A DNA stretch of 64,000 nucleotides from Streptomyces rhizoryzae (lineage in GTDB: Bacteria; Actinomycetota; Actinomycetes; Streptomycetales; Streptomycetaceae), in assembly GCF_023155275.1 (NCBI RefSeq), contig NZ_JALMUV010000002.1:62001-126000 (forward strand). Direction: 5' to 3'. The translations under genes and the position numbers were made by a program. Positions 25,393 through 35,917 of the stretch are shown here, in pieces. The notes beneath the pieces were generated by a model. That model saw only the letters and a program-made list of their open reading frames with translations. It was not told the DNA's origin and ran no database searches. Each line of letters opens with the position of its first letter. Position 1 is the stretch's first letter.

Positions 25393-26382
25393 TCAGTTGT
25401 GGCTGTGCAGGATCTCGTTCAGGCCGCCCCAGACCGCCTTGTTCGGGCGGGCCTCGACGGTGCCGGTGGTGGAGTTGCGGCGGAAGAGGATGTTGTCGGC
25501 GCCGGACAGTTCCAGCGCCTTGACGATCTGGCCGTCCGGCAGGGTGACCCGGGTGCCCGCGGTCACGTACAGGCCGGCCTCGACCACGCACTCGTCGCCC
25601 AGCGCGATGCCGATACCGGACTCGGCGCCCAGCAGGCAGCGCTCGCCGATGGAGATGATCTGCTTGCCGCCGCCGGAGAGGGTGCCCATGGTGGAGGCGC
25701 CGCCGCCGATGTCGGAGCCGTCGCCGATCACCACACCGGCGCTGATCCGGCCCTCGATCATCGAGGTGCCCAGCGTGCCGGCGTTGAAGTTGACGAAGCC
25801 CTCGTGCATGACCGTGGTGCCGGCCGCGAGGTGCGCGCCCAGCCGTACCCGGTCGGCGTCGGCGATCCGCACGCCGGCGGGCGCCACGTAGTCGGTCATC
25901 CGCGGGAACTTGTCGACGCTGGTGACCTGGAGGTGCAGGCCCTCGGCGCGGGCGTTGAGCCGGGCGGTCTCCAGCTGGTCGACGGGGACCGGGCCCAGCG
26001 AGGTCCAGGCGACGTTGGCCAGCAGGCCGAAGATGCCGTCGAGGTTCTGGCCGTGCGGCTTGACCAGCCGGTGGCTGAGCAGGTGGAGGCGCAGGTAGGC
26101 GTCGTGCGCGTCCAACGGCTTGTCGTCCAGGGAGGCGATGACCGTGCGCACGGCCACGACCTCCACACCGCGGACCGGGTCGGGGCCGATGGCCTTGAGG
26201 GCGGCGGCACCCAGCAGCCCGGCGGCACGGTCGTCGTCCAGCCGCTCGGTGCCGGCCGGGCCGGGCTCGGCGGTCAGCTCGGGCGCGGGGAACCAGGTGT
26301 CGAGAACGGTGCCGTCGGAGGCGACGGTGGCGAGCCCGGCGGCGACGGCGCCGGTCGTACGGGGAGTTGCAGCATCGGTCAT
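25393..26382 (-). CDS. dapD: 2,3,4,5-tetrahydropyridine-2,6-dicarboxylate N-succinyltransferase
   Basis: Succinylase step of the lysine/meso-diaminopimelate pathway, using succinyl-CoA. 329 residues: an N-terminal alpha/beta domain, then the left-handed beta-helix with hexapeptide-type turns ([27 protein letters not shown] is the actinobacterial DapD signature; [18 protein letters not shown] follows) and a C-terminal [16 protein letters not shown]. This is the long actinobacterial form rather than the E. coli type. Stands alone here, as dapD usually does in Streptomyces. Confidence 0.95.
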   Translation of the reverse strand: MTDAATPRTTGAVAAGLATVASDGTVLDTWFPAPELTAEPGPAGTERLDDDRAAGLLGAAALKAIGPDPVRGVEVVAVRTVIASLDDKPLDAHDAYLRLHLLSHRLVKPHGQNLDGIFGLLANVAWTSLGPVPVDQLETARLNARAEGLHLQVTSVDKFPRMTDYVAPAGVRIADADRVRLGAHLAAGTTVMHEGFVNFNAGTLGTSMIEGRISAGVVIGDGSDIGGGASTMGTLSGGGKQIISIGERCLLGAESGIGIALGDECVVEAGLYVTAGTRVTLPDGQIVKALELSGADNILFRRNSTTGTVEARPNKAVWGGLNEILHSHN

Positions 26383-26534
26383 GCTGGAAACCTAACCGGA
26401 GCCGGCCCGCGGAGGCGAACCGGTCTCAGCGATCGGTCCCGGCCCGTACGGTCGCACGATCCGGGCCGCCCGCCGGGCCCGCCGGCTCGTACGTCCGCAC
26501 CGGGCGCACCGGGCGCACCGGCCGCCGCGGCCGG

Positions 26535-27083
26535 TCAGCGGGGGGCGCCCAGCACCCCGGCCAGCCCGTCGCGCAGCGCGGCCGGCCGGAACGGGCGGCC
26601 GGTCAGCAGGTACTGGAGCAGCAGCCCGTCGAGGAAGGCCACCACGGCCCGCGCGGTGGCCAGGTCGCCGATCCGCCGGCCGAGCCGGTCGGCCATCTCG
26701 TCCAGGCACGCGGCGGCGATCGGCCGTACCGCCTCGTGCCGCAGCGCGGCGAGGTACAGCTCGTACTCCAGCGTCACCCGGGAGCGGTCCCCGGCGAGCG
26801 TCGCCGCGACCAGGCGGGCCACCTCGTCGGCGAGCGGCGCGGCCGGGTCGAGGCCGTCCACCCAGCGCGCGAAGTCCGCCAGCCAGCCCGCGTTGACCTG
26901 CCGCAGCGCGGCGACCAGCAGGTCGTCGAGGCCGGCGAAGTGGTACGTGGTGGAGCCCAGGGGTACGTCCGCGGCGGCCGCCACCGCGCGGTGGCTGAGC
27001 CCGGCGATGCCCCGCTCGCCGACCACGGTGATCGCCGCGTCGATGATCCGCTGGCGCCGCCCGGGGTCGTAGCGGCGCGGCAT
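26535..27083 (-). CDS. TetR family transcriptional regulator
   Basis: 182 residues: N-terminal helix-turn-helix (about 8-55, RRQRIIDAAITVVGERGIAGLSHRAVAAAADVPLGSTTYHFAG) and a helical ligand domain with a TetR_C-type ending. ATG 27083 is preceded within 8-42 bases by two copies of GTACG-N2-CGTAC, presumed autoregulatory operators. It follows the suf operon on the same strand but is separated by a strong terminator. No neighbour is an obvious target. Confidence 0.9.
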   Translation of the reverse strand: MPRRYDPGRRQRIIDAAITVVGERGIAGLSHRAVAAAADVPLGSTTYHFAGLDDLLVAALRQVNAGWLADFARWVDGLDPAAPLADEVARLVAATLAGDRSRVTLEYELYLAALRHEAVRPIAAACLDEMADRLGRRIGDLATARAVVAFLDGLLLQYLLTGRPFRPAALRDGLAGVLGAPR

Positions 27084-27090
27084 CAGATGC

Positions 27091-27125
27091 GTACGAGCGT
27101 ACACAAACGATGCGTACGGGCGTAC
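27091..27125 (-). promoter_or_regulatory. Twin TetR operators
   Basis: GTACGAGCGTAC (27091-27102) and GTACGGGCGTAC (27114-27125) are palindromes with two-base centres, set 23 bp apart inside a longer direct repeat (ATGCGTACGNGCGTACACAA). They lie immediately upstream of the TetR start codon, the usual place for a self-repressing operator. Confidence 0.7.
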
Positions 27126-27165
27126 ACAACGAAGGGCGAGCACGCGGCGGAGGCATGCGGACGAG

Positions 27166-27208
27166 AAAAGGCCGTGCCCGCCAGGAGTCGGTCCTGGCGG
27201 GCACGGCC
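27166..27208 (-). terminator. Rho-independent terminator of the suf operon
   Basis: A 17-bp perfect stem (GGCCGTGCCCGCCAGGA paired with TCCTGGCGGGCACGGCC) with a 5-base loop, followed on the minus strand by TTTTCTC. This is a classical intrinsic terminator, 27 bases past the sufT-like stop codon. Confidence 0.9.
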
Positions 27209-27234
27209 GGTGAGCGCCCGGGGCGCCGGGTCGC

Positions 27235-27570
27235 TCAGACGTTGAAGCCCAGCGCGCGCAGCTGCTCGCGCCCGTCGTCGGTGATCTTGTCCGGGCCCCA
27301 CGGCGGCATCCAGACCCAGTTGATCTTGAGTTCGTTGACGATGCCGTCCGTGGCGGACTTCGCCTGGTCCTCGATGACGTCGGTCAGCGGACAGGCCGCC
27401 GAGGTCAGCGTCATGTCGATGGTGGCGATGTTGGCGTCGTCGACGTGAATGCCGTAGACCAGCCCGAGGTTGACGACGTCGATGCCCAGCTCGGGGTCGA
27501 CGACGTCGTACAGCGCCTCGCGGACCTCCTCCTCGGAGGCCGGCTTGGTGGTGGTCGGGGTGTCGGTCAT
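27235..27570 (-). CDS. sufT: SufT-like metal-sulfur cluster assembly factor (DUF59/MIP18)
   Basis: 111-residue MIP18/PaaD-like domain protein acting in Fe-S cluster maturation or delivery. Family marks: VREALYDVVDPELGIDVVNLGLVYGI, DMTLTSAACPLTDVIEDQ with the conserved Cys, and VWMPPWGPDKIT. Last gene of the suf operon; its ATG overlaps the sufU stop by 4 bp. The suf terminator follows. Confidence 0.92.
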   Translation of the reverse strand: MTDTPTTTKPASEEEVREALYDVVDPELGIDVVNLGLVYGIHVDDANIATIDMTLTSAACPLTDVIEDQAKSATDGIVNELKINWVWMPPWGPDKITDDGREQLRALGFNV

Positions 27571-28025
27571 GCGGTCTTCGCCTCCTGGGAAAGGGCCTTG
27601 GCCGTGGCGTCCTTCCAGGCCATCCAGCTGAGCAGGGCGCACTTCACACGCGCCGGGTACTTGGAGACGCCGGCGAACGCCACCGCGTCCTCCAGCACCT
27701 CCTCCATGGCGTCATCCGGCTCCACCTGGCCCTTGGACTGCATCAGCTCCAGGAACGTCTCCTGGATCTTCTGCGCCTCGCCGAGCTCCTTGCCGACCAG
27801 GAGGTCGTTGAGGACCGACGCGCTGGCCTGGCTGATGGAGCAGCCCTGGCCCTCGTACGACACGTCCTCGATCGTCGCGCCGTTCAGGCGCACGCGCAGG
27901 GTGATCTCGTCGCCACAGGTGGGGTTCACGTGGTGCACCTCGGCGTCGCCGTCCCGAAGACCGCGCCCGTGCGGGTGCTTGTAGTGGTCCAGGATGACGT
28001 CCTGGTACATGGAATCCAGCTTCAC
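27567..28025 (-). CDS. sufU: Fe-S cluster assembly protein SufU
   Basis: 152-residue IscU-like protein of the SufU class. Cys37, Asp39, Cys62 and Cys129 are the expected zinc/sulfur-acceptor residues, and the SufU-specific insertion is present between the second and third Cys. In Gram-positive systems SufU accepts persulfide from SufS. ATG 28025; 37 bp after sufS, 4-bp overlap with the next gene. Confidence 0.95.
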   Translation of the reverse strand: MKLDSMYQDVILDHYKHPHGRGLRDGDAEVHHVNPTCGDEITLRVRLNGATIEDVSYEGQGCSISQASASVLNDLLVGKELGEAQKIQETFLELMQSKGQVEPDDAMEEVLEDAVAFAGVSKYPARVKCALLSWMAWKDATAKALSQEAKTA

Positions 28026-28062
28026 GGCTCAGTCAGTCCTCGTCCTCATCCGCGGTGCCCAA

Positions 28063-29319
28063 TTAACCGAAAAAGTTGCGGACGTGCTCCAGGCCCTCGA
28101 CGAGGGTGTCGACCTCCGCCGGGGTGGAGTACAGATAGAACGACGCTCGCGTGGTCGCGGGAATTCCGTAGCGCAGGCAGACCGGGCGCGCGCAGTGGTG
28201 ACCCACCCGGACCGCGATGCCCTGCTCGTCCAGCACCTGGCCCACGTCGTGCGGGTGGATGTCGCCGAGCGTGAAGGAGATCGTCGCCCCGCGGTCCTCG
28301 GCCGTGCTCGGGCCGATGATCTTCAGGTCGGGGACCTCCAGCAGCCGCTTGACGGCGTACTCGGTGATCGCGTGCTCGTGGGCGGCGATGTTCGCCATCC
28401 CGATCGAGGAGAGGTAGTCCACCGCCGCGCCGAGGCCGACGGCCTGGGCGATCGGGGGCGTACCGGCCTCGAACTTGTGCGGCGCCGGGGCGTAGGTGGA
28501 GGAGTGCATCGAGACGGTCTCGATCATCTCGCCGCCGCCGAGGAACGGCGGGAGGTCCTCCAGCAGCTCCTGGCGGCCCCACAGCACACCGATACCGGTC
28601 GGACCGCACATCTTGTGGCCGGTGAAGGCCACGAAGTCGGCCTGGAGCGCCTGGACGTCCAGGACCATGTGCGGGGCGGCCTGGGAGGCGTCGATGCACA
28701 CCAGCGCACCGACTTCCTGGGCCCGCCGGATGATCGTCTCGACCGGGTTGACGGTGCCCAGGAGGTTGGACACCAGGGTGAAGGACACCACCTTGGTGCG
28801 CTCGGTGATGACCTCCTCGATGGTCGAGAGGTCCAGCCGGCCGTCCTCGGTGAGACCGAACCACTTCAGCTTCGCGCCGGTGCGCTGCGAGAGCAGCTGC
28901 CACGGGACGATGTTGGAGTGGTGCTCCATCTCCGTGATGACGATCTCGGTGTCGCGGTCCACGCGGTAGGGCTCATCGGCCCAGCCGAGCATGTTGGCGA
29001 CGAGGTTGAGCGACTCGGAGGCGTTCTTGGTGAAGATCACCTCGTCGCGGCTCGGCGCGTTGATGAAGGCGGCGACCTTGTCGCGGGCGCCTTCGTACAG
29101 CGCCGTGGCCTCCTCGGCGAGCACATGCACGCCCCGGTGGACGTTGGCGTTGTGGCGTTCGTAGTAGGCGCTCAGGGCGTCGAGGACCTGGCGCGGCTTC
29201 TGGGAGGTCGCCGCGTTGTCCAGGTACACGATCTTCTTGCCGTCGTGGACCAGGCGGTCCAGGACGGGGAAGTCCTTGCGGATCGCCTCGGTGTCGAGGA
29301 GGCCCGGCAGCTGTGTCAC
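28063..29319 (-). CDS. sufS: Cysteine desulfurase SufS
   Basis: PLP enzyme releasing sulfur from cysteine for cluster assembly. 418 residues: Lys236 (FTGHKMCGPTGIG) binds PLP and Cys376 (RVGHHCARP) in the short group II loop carries the persulfide. His134 (ITEMEHHSN) and Asp210/Gln213 complete the site. GTG start overlaps the sufC stop by 4 bp. Works with SufU encoded next to it. Confidence 0.97.
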   Translation of the reverse strand: MTQLPGLLDTEAIRKDFPVLDRLVHDGKKIVYLDNAATSQKPRQVLDALSAYYERHNANVHRGVHVLAEEATALYEGARDKVAAFINAPSRDEVIFTKNASESLNLVANMLGWADEPYRVDRDTEIVITEMEHHSNIVPWQLLSQRTGAKLKWFGLTEDGRLDLSTIEEVITERTKVVSFTLVSNLLGTVNPVETIIRRAQEVGALVCIDASQAAPHMVLDVQALQADFVAFTGHKMCGPTGIGVLWGRQELLEDLPPFLGGGEMIETVSMHSSTYAPAPHKFEAGTPPIAQAVGLGAAVDYLSSIGMANIAAHEHAITEYAVKRLLEVPDLKIIGPSTAEDRGATISFTLGDIHPHDVGQVLDEQGIAVRVGHHCARPVCLRYGIPATTRASFYLYSTPAEVDTLVEGLEHVRNFFG

Positions 29320-30080
29320 GCGCTCGTGCCCCCCTTCACGTACGCCTCGTAGCCCTCGGCCTCCAGCTTGTCCGCCAGCTCGGGGCCGCCGGACTCGGCG
29401 ATCTTGCCGTTGGCGAAGACGTGGACGTGGTCGGGCTTGATGTAGCGGAGGATGCGCGTGTAGTGGGTGATCAGCAGGGTGCCGACCTGGCCGGTCTCGC
29501 GGACGCGGTTGACGCCCTCGGAGACGATGCGCAGCGCGTCGACGTCGAGGCCGGAGTCGGTCTCGTCCAGGATCGCGATCTTCGGCTTGAGCAGCTCCAG
29601 CTGGAGGATCTCGTGGCGCTTCTTCTCACCGCCGGAGAAGCCCTCGTTGACGTTGCGCTCGGCGAACGCCGGGTCCATCTGGAGGCGCTCCATGGCCTCC
29701 TTGACCTCCTTGACCCAGGTCCGCAGCTTGGGGGCCTCACCGCGGATGGCGGTGGCGGAGGTGCGCAGGAAGTTGGAGACCGAGACGCCGGGGACCTCGA
29801 CCGGGTACTGCATGGCGAGGAAGACGCCGGCCCGGGCGCGCTCGTCGACGGACATCTCCAGGACGTCCTCGCCGTCGAGGGTGACGGTGCCGCCGGTGAT
29901 CGTGTACTTGGGGTGACCCGCGAGGGAGTAGGCGAGGGTCGACTTGCCGGAGCCGTTGGGGCCCATGATGGCGTGCGTCTCGCCCTGCTTCACGGTCAGG
30001 TCGACGCCCTTCAGGATCTCGCGCGGACCGTTCTCGGCCTCGACGGAGACGTGCAGGTCGTGGATCTCAAGCGTTGCCAT
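29316..30080 (-). CDS. sufC: Fe-S cluster assembly ATPase SufC
   Basis: 254-residue ABC-type ATPase driving the SufBCD scaffold. Walker A GPNGSGKST at 40-48, signature FSGGEKKRHEI, and Walker B KIAILDETDSGLD with the SufC-typical Asp-Glu-Thr. No membrane partner, consistent with a soluble complex. ATG 30080; seven bases after the Rieske gene, 4-bp overlap with sufS. Confidence 0.97.
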   Translation of the reverse strand: MATLEIHDLHVSVEAENGPREILKGVDLTVKQGETHAIMGPNGSGKSTLAYSLAGHPKYTITGGTVTLDGEDVLEMSVDERARAGVFLAMQYPVEVPGVSVSNFLRTSATAIRGEAPKLRTWVKEVKEAMERLQMDPAFAERNVNEGFSGGEKKRHEILQLELLKPKIAILDETDSGLDVDALRIVSEGVNRVRETGQVGTLLITHYTRILRYIKPDHVHVFANGKIAESGGPELADKLEAEGYEAYVKGGTSA

Positions 30081-30087
30081 GGGTGAC

Positions 30088-30417
30088 TCAGGACTCCTGG
30101 GTGACGGAGACGAGCACAGACGCATCTGGGCCGTCTCCTTCGATCTTGACGGGGTAAACGGGGACGGGGCGCGTCGCGGGGAGGCCGGACGGCTTGCCGG
30201 TGCGCAGGTCGAAACTGGAACCGTGCAGCCAGCACTCGATCGAGCAGTCCTCGACCTCGCCCTCGGACAGCGAGACGTTCGCGTGCGAGCAGATGTCGTT
30301 GATCGCGAACACCTCGCCCTCGGTACGCACCAGCGAGACCGGCGTGCCGTCGATCTCCACCCGCTTGGGGGTGTCCTCCGCCAGCTCGCTCAGCGCGGCC
30401 ACGCGTACGTAGCTCAT
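30088..30417 (-). CDS. Rieske [2Fe-2S] ferredoxin in suf operon
   Basis: 109-residue soluble Rieske protein, often labelled a non-haem oxygenase ferredoxin subunit. Ligands Cys43, His45, Cys62 and His65 are in CSHANVS and CWLHG. There is no signal peptide and no oxygenase gene nearby. Its place between sufD and sufC is a standing feature of actinobacterial suf operons and suggests an electron-transfer role in cluster assembly rather than aromatic oxidation; that role is inferred. 4-bp overlap with sufD. Confidence 0.92.
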   Translation of the reverse strand: MSYVRVAALSELAEDTPKRVEIDGTPVSLVRTEGEVFAINDICSHANVSLSEGEVEDCSIECWLHGSSFDLRTGKPSGLPATRPVPVYPVKIEGDGPDASVLVSVTQES

Positions 30418-31610
30418 GCCGCGGCCGCTTCCAGCTCGGCCTCGACCTTGCTCATCAGGCGCTCCTCGACGTCCGGCAGCCCGATCTGCTGGACCAGCTC
30501 GGCGAAGAAGCCGCGGACCACCAGGCGGCGCGCCTCGTCGGCCGGGATGCCGCGCGCCATCAGGTAGAAGAGCTGCTCGTCGTCGAACCGGCCGGTCGCC
30601 GAGGCGTGGCCGGCGCCGACGATCTCGCCGGTCTCGATCTCCAGGTTGGGCACCGAGTCGACCCGCGCGCCGTCGGTGAGGACGAGGTTGCGGTTGAGCT
30701 CGTAGGTGTCGGTGCCGGTGGCCGCCGCCTGGATGAGCACGTCGCCGATCCAGACCGCGTGCGCGTCCTGGCCCTGTAGCGCGCCCTTGTAGGTCACGTG
30801 CGAACGGCAGTTGGGGGTGTCGTGGTCGACGAAGAGGCGGTGCTCCTGGTGCTGGCCGGCCTCGGTGAAGTACAGGCCGTACAGCTCGGCCTCACCGCCG
30901 GGGCCCGCGTAGTCGATCCGCGGGTGGAGGCGGACCAGGTCGCCGCCGAAGGTGACGACCACGGACTTGAAGGAGGCGTCCCGGCCGATCAGGGCGTTGT
31001 GCTGGCCGCAGTGGACGGCGTCGTCGTCCCAGTCCTGGACGGAGACCACGGTCAGCTTGGCGCCGTCGCCGAGGAGGTAGTCGACGTTGGCGGCGAGCAC
31101 CCCGGAGCCGGTGTGGTCGATGACCACGACGGCCTCGGCGAACGCGCCCAGCTCGATCACCTGGTGGCCGAAGGCGGTGCCGCCCTCGCCGTGCACCCGG
31201 ATCCGGATCGGCTCGGCCAGCACCGTCTCCTTGGGGACGGAGACCACCGACGCCTTCTCGAAGGCGCTGTACGCCTGGGCGGCGATCCGGTCCACCGGCT
31301 TGCCGGCCTTGCCGACCCGCGGGTCGGTGCGGTCGACCAGCTCGTGGGTGACGCCCTCGGGTGCGGAGATGTCGACCTTCAGGTCGGGACCGCCGGCCGC
31401 GGCGCTGCCGTCGTGCAGGCCCTTGAGCCGGGCGAGCGGCGTGAACCGCCACTCCTCCTCGCGGCCGTGCGGCACCGGGAAGTCCGCCACGTCGTAGGAC
31501 GGCGGGGCGCTCATCCGGGTGGCGACGGTGGACTCCGCGGCCACCGCGACGGAACCGGCGGTCGTGGACCCCAGGGGGATGGTCGCCGGGTTGTTCTGAG
31601 CCTCAGCCAT
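30414..31610 (-). CDS. sufD: Fe-S cluster assembly protein SufD
   Basis: 398 residues; the scaffold partner of SufB with the right-handed beta-helix core and the C-terminal segment ending in [34 protein letters not shown], homologous to the same stretch of SufB. An N-terminal helical part (EEEWRFTPLARLKGL) is typical. ATG 31610, 58 bp after sufB, 4-bp overlap with the Rieske gene. Confidence 0.95.
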   Translation of the reverse strand: MAEAQNNPATIPLGSTTAGSVAVAAESTVATRMSAPPSYDVADFPVPHGREEEWRFTPLARLKGLHDGSAAAGGPDLKVDISAPEGVTHELVDRTDPRVGKAGKPVDRIAAQAYSAFEKASVVSVPKETVLAEPIRIRVHGEGGTAFGHQVIELGAFAEAVVVIDHTGSGVLAANVDYLLGDGAKLTVVSVQDWDDDAVHCGQHNALIGRDASFKSVVVTFGGDLVRLHPRIDYAGPGGEAELYGLYFTEAGQHQEHRLFVDHDTPNCRSHVTYKGALQGQDAHAVWIGDVLIQAAATGTDTYELNRNLVLTDGARVDSVPNLEIETGEIVGAGHASATGRFDDEQLFYLMARGIPADEARRLVVRGFFAELVQQIGLPDVEERLMSKVEAELEAAAA

Positions 31611-31668
31611 GGCTGTCGTCTAGCTCGCTTTCTGGTTCTTCAGGGAGTCGGTCGCTGCGTGGGGCCGG

Positions 31669-33090
31669 TCAGCCGACCGCGCCTTCCATCTGCAGCTCGA
31701 TCAGCCGGTTGAGCTCCAGCGCGTACTCCATCGGCAGCTCGCGGGCGATCGGCTCGACGAAGCCGCGCACGATCATCGCCATCGCCTCGTCCTCGGACAG
31801 GCCGCGCGCCATCAGGTAGAAGAGCTGGTCCTCGCTGACCTTGGAGACCGTCGCCTCGTGGCCCATGGACACGTCGTCCTCACGGACGTCCACGTAGGGG
31901 TAGGTGTCCGAGCGGGAGATGGTGTCCACCAGCAGCGCGTCGCAGAGCACGTTGGACTTCGAGCCCGCGGCGCCCTCGCCGATCTCGACCAGACCGCGGT
32001 AGGAGGTCCGGCCGCCGCCCCGCGCCACCGACTTGGAGACGATGTTGGAGGAGGTGTTCGGCGCCATGTGGACCATCTTGGAGCCGGCGTCCTGGTGCTG
32101 GCCCTCGCCCGCGAAGGCGATGGACAGGGTCTCGCCCTTGGCGTGCTCGCCCATGAGGTACACCGCCGGGTACTTCATGGTGACCTTGGAGCCGAGGTTG
32201 CCGTCGACCCACTCCATGGTCGCGCCCTCGTAGGCGACGGCGCGCTTGGTGACCAGGTTGTAGACGTTGTTCGACCAGTTCTGGATCGTCGTGTAGCGGC
32301 AGCGGCCGCCCTTCTTGACGATGATCTCGACGACCGCGGAGTGCAGCGAGTCGGACTTGTAGATCGGCGCGGTGCAGCCCTCGACGTAGTGGACGTAGGC
32401 GTCCTCGTCGACGATGATCAGCGTCCGCTCGAACTGGCCCATGTTCTCGGTGTTGATCCGGAAGTACGCCTGGAGCGGGATGTCCACGTGGACGCCCTTG
32501 GGCACGTAGATGAACGAGCCGCCGGACCAGACCGCGGTGTTCAGCGACGCGAACTTGTTGTCACCGACGGGGATGACCGTGCCGAAGTACTCCTGGAAGA
32601 GCTCCGGGTGCTCCTTGAGCGCGGTGTCGGTGTCCAGGAAGATGACGCCCTGCTTCTCCAGGTCCTCGCGGATCTGGTGGTACACGACCTCGGACTCGTA
32701 CTGCGCGGCGACACCGGCGACCAGGCGCTGCTTCTCCGCCTCGGGGATGCCCAGCTTGTCGTAGGTGTTCTTGATGTCCTCGGGCAGCTCCTCCCAGGAG
32801 GCGGCCTGCTGCTCGGTGGAGCGGACGAAGTACTTGATGTTGTCGAAGTCGATGCCCGACAGGTCCGAGCCCCAGGTGGGCATGGGCTTCTTGTCGAACA
32901 GCTTCAGCCCCTTGAGGCGCAGCTTGAGCATCCACTCCGGCTCGTTCTTCTTCGCCGAGATGTCGCGGACGACGTCCTCGGAGAGACCGCGCTTCGCCGA
33001 AGCGCCGGCCACGTCGGAGTCGGCCCAGCCGTATTCGTACTTGCCCAGGCCCTCGAGCTCAGGGTGAGCAGTCTCCGTGGGGAGCGTCAT
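31669..33090 (-). CDS. sufB: Fe-S cluster assembly protein SufB
   Basis: 473-residue scaffold on which the cluster is built in the SufBCD complex. Highly conserved blocks: [40 protein letters not shown] with the conserved Cys, [22 protein letters not shown], and [29 protein letters not shown]. No intein, unlike the mycobacterial gene. ATG 33090 overlaps the sufR stop by 4 bp. Confidence 0.97.
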   Translation of the reverse strand: MTLPTETAHPELEGLGKYEYGWADSDVAGASAKRGLSEDVVRDISAKKNEPEWMLKLRLKGLKLFDKKPMPTWGSDLSGIDFDNIKYFVRSTEQQAASWEELPEDIKNTYDKLGIPEAEKQRLVAGVAAQYESEVVYHQIREDLEKQGVIFLDTDTALKEHPELFQEYFGTVIPVGDNKFASLNTAVWSGGSFIYVPKGVHVDIPLQAYFRINTENMGQFERTLIIVDEDAYVHYVEGCTAPIYKSDSLHSAVVEIIVKKGGRCRYTTIQNWSNNVYNLVTKRAVAYEGATMEWVDGNLGSKVTMKYPAVYLMGEHAKGETLSIAFAGEGQHQDAGSKMVHMAPNTSSNIVSKSVARGGGRTSYRGLVEIGEGAAGSKSNVLCDALLVDTISRSDTYPYVDVREDDVSMGHEATVSKVSEDQLFYLMARGLSEDEAMAMIVRGFVEPIARELPMEYALELNRLIELQMEGAVG

Positions 33091-33905
33091 GCGGGGTTCC
33101 TCCCGGCCGTGCTTGCAGATGCTGTGGTGGTCTGTGGGGTGCGCCCACCGGTGCGGTGGGCGGCCTTGCCGGCGCCGGCCTTCGGGACGAAGGTCGTGCA
33201 CACCCCGTCGCCGTGGGCGATGGTGGCAAGGCGCTGTACGTGGGTCCCGAGCAAGCGGGAGAAGACCTCGGTCTCCGCCTCGCAGAACTGCGGGTACTGC
33301 TCGGCGACGTGGACGACCGGGCAGTGGTGCTGGCAGAGCTGTTCACCGAGCTGGGGGTTGGGGGCGCTGCGCGCCGTAGCAGCGTACCCGTCCGCGGTCA
33401 ACGCCTTCGCCAGGGCCTCGGTGCGGGCCTCCGGGTCGGCGCTCTCGACCGCCTCGCGGTACCCCTCGGCCTGGGCGGCGAGCCGGGCCCGGGCGAACGC
33501 GGCGACCGCCGCCTCGCCCTCGGCGCCGCCGCCCGCGCTCCGCGCGATCCAGCGCAGGGCGTCGGCGGCGAGGTCGTCGTACGCCTGGTCGAAGGCGTCG
33601 CGGCCGCAGTCGGTGAGGGCGAACGCCTTGGCCGGCCGGCCGCGCCCGCGGGCGCCGTAGACGCGCTTCTCGCGGGGCTCCACGACGCCCTCGGCGACCA
33701 GCGCGTCCAAGTGGCGGCGGACCGCGGCCTGCGTCAGCTCCAGCCGGAGCGCCAGCTCGGCCGCGGTGGACGGACCGTGGTCGAGAATGGAGCGGGCGAC
33801 GCGGTTGCGGGTGCCGCGCTGCTCGTCGTGCGCAGGCGCGGAGGCGGCGGGGCCGGCGGGCTGCCGGGCCGCTGGCCTGTTCCGTTCCTCGCTCACGTTT
33901 TTCAC
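33087..33905 (-). CDS. sufR: Fe-S-sensing transcriptional repressor SufR
   Basis: About 272 residues: winged helix-turn-helix (about 35-100, [24 protein letters not shown] ... [10 protein letters not shown]) and a C-terminal domain with Cys191, Cys195 and Cys208 ([18 protein letters not shown]), the cluster ligands of SufR proteins. First gene of the suf operon and its presumed repressor when holding a cluster. I use GTG 33905 because a promoter is spaced to start transcription exactly there; GTG 33896 three codons later is possible. Neither has a ribosome binding site. Confidence 0.92.
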   Translation of the reverse strand: MKNVSEERNRPAARQPAGPAASAPAHDEQRGTRNRVARSILDHGPSTAAELALRLELTQAAVRRHLDALVAEGVVEPREKRVYGARGRGRPAKAFALTDCGRDAFDQAYDDLAADALRWIARSAGGGAEGEAAVAAFARARLAAQAEGYREAVESADPEARTEALAKALTADGYAATARSAPNPQLGEQLCQHHCPVVHVAEQYPQFCEAETEVFSRLLGTHVQRLATIAHGDGVCTTFVPKAGAGKAAHRTGGRTPQTTTASASTAGRNPA

Positions 33906-33941
33906 AACGCCATTGTTGCGTAATTCGCCGGAGCGATTCAA
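33905..33941 (-). promoter_or_regulatory. suf promoter with SufR-type operator
   Basis: On the minus strand: TTGAAT (-35, 33941-33936), an 18-base spacer, AACAAT (-10, 33917-33912), then six bases to the sufR GTG at 33905, a layout for leaderless mRNA. CAAC-GCCATT-GTTG (33905-33918, plus-strand reading) is a perfect CAAC-N6-GTTG inverted repeat lying over the -10 and start point. The same motif was reported for cyanobacterial SufR, as I recall it. Confidence 0.75.
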
Positions 33942-34108
33942 CCCTCGTCCGGATCACGGACAGGTGGCCTCGATCACTAAGGGTTACCTAATTCCGCGGT
34001 GAGTGGTGACGCTCCGGAATCGCCGCGGCCCCCGCCGCCGGCACCGTCCCGCGGACCGTCCGGTCCCCCGCTCCCGCCGCCCCCGGCCCGCTCCGTAGAC
34101 TGCCCGGC

Positions 34109-35067
<959 letters not shown>

Positions 35068-35071
<4 letters not shown>

Positions 35072-35847
35072 CCACCGCGACCGGTACCGGTACGTTCACC
35101 CCGCGTCCCGGGGCGGCCCCGCTGCCCCGGATGATCCGCGCGCAGGCCGCCCTGGAGACCAGGATGCTGCTGCGCAACGGCGAGCAGCTGCTGCTCACCG
35201 TCGTCATCCCGACCCTGCTGCTGGTGCTGTTCTCCACCGTCCGGATCATCGACACCGGCGCCGGGGAACCGGTGGACTTCCTCGCGCCCGGCGTGCTGGG
35301 GCTGGCCGTGATGTCCACGGCGTTCACCGGGCAGGCCATCGCCACCGGCTTCGAGCGGCGCTACGGCGTGCTGAAGCGGCTGGCCGTCTCGCCGCTGCCG
35401 CGCTGGGGCCTGATGACCGCCAAGACGTGCGCGGTGCTGGTCACCGAGGTCCTCCAGATCGCGCTGCTCACCGTGGTCGCGCTCGCGCTGGGCTGGTCGC
35501 CGCACGGCAACCCCCTCACGGTGGCCCTGCTGCTGGTCCTGGGCACCGCCGCGTTCTCCGGGCTGGGGCTGCTGATGGCCGGCACCCTCAAGGCCGAGGC
35601 CACCCTCGCCGCCGCCAACCTGGTCTTCCTGCTGCTGCTGGTCGGCGGCGGGGTGATCGTGCCGCTGGCGAAGTTCCCGGCCGCGGCCCAGCAGGTGCTC
35701 CAGTTCCTGCCGATCTCCGCGCTGTCCGACGGGCTGCGCACGGTCCTGGCGCACGGTGCCGGGCTGCCCTGGGCGGACCTCGGCATCCTGGCCGTCTGGG
35801 CCGTCCTGGGCCTGGGCGCCGCCGCGAAGTTCTTCCGCTGGGAGTAA
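35068..35847 (+). CDS. ABC-2 type transporter permease
   Basis: 259 residues with six membrane helices in the ABC-2 pattern: a cytosolic N-terminus, LLLTVVIPTLLLVLF, VLGLAVMSTAFTGQAIATGFERRYGVLKRLAVSPLPRWGL (the conserved loop), two long hydrophobic hairpins and a final LGILAVWAVLGLGAAAKFFRWE. ATG overlaps the ATPase stop by 4 bp. Forms an exporter with the preceding protein. Confidence 0.92.
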
Positions 35848-35917
35848 CCCCGGGCCACCCGCGGCGCGCGGCACATCGGGCCCCCCTCGTGAAAACACGC
35901 ACAAGCCGCGGCCTACG

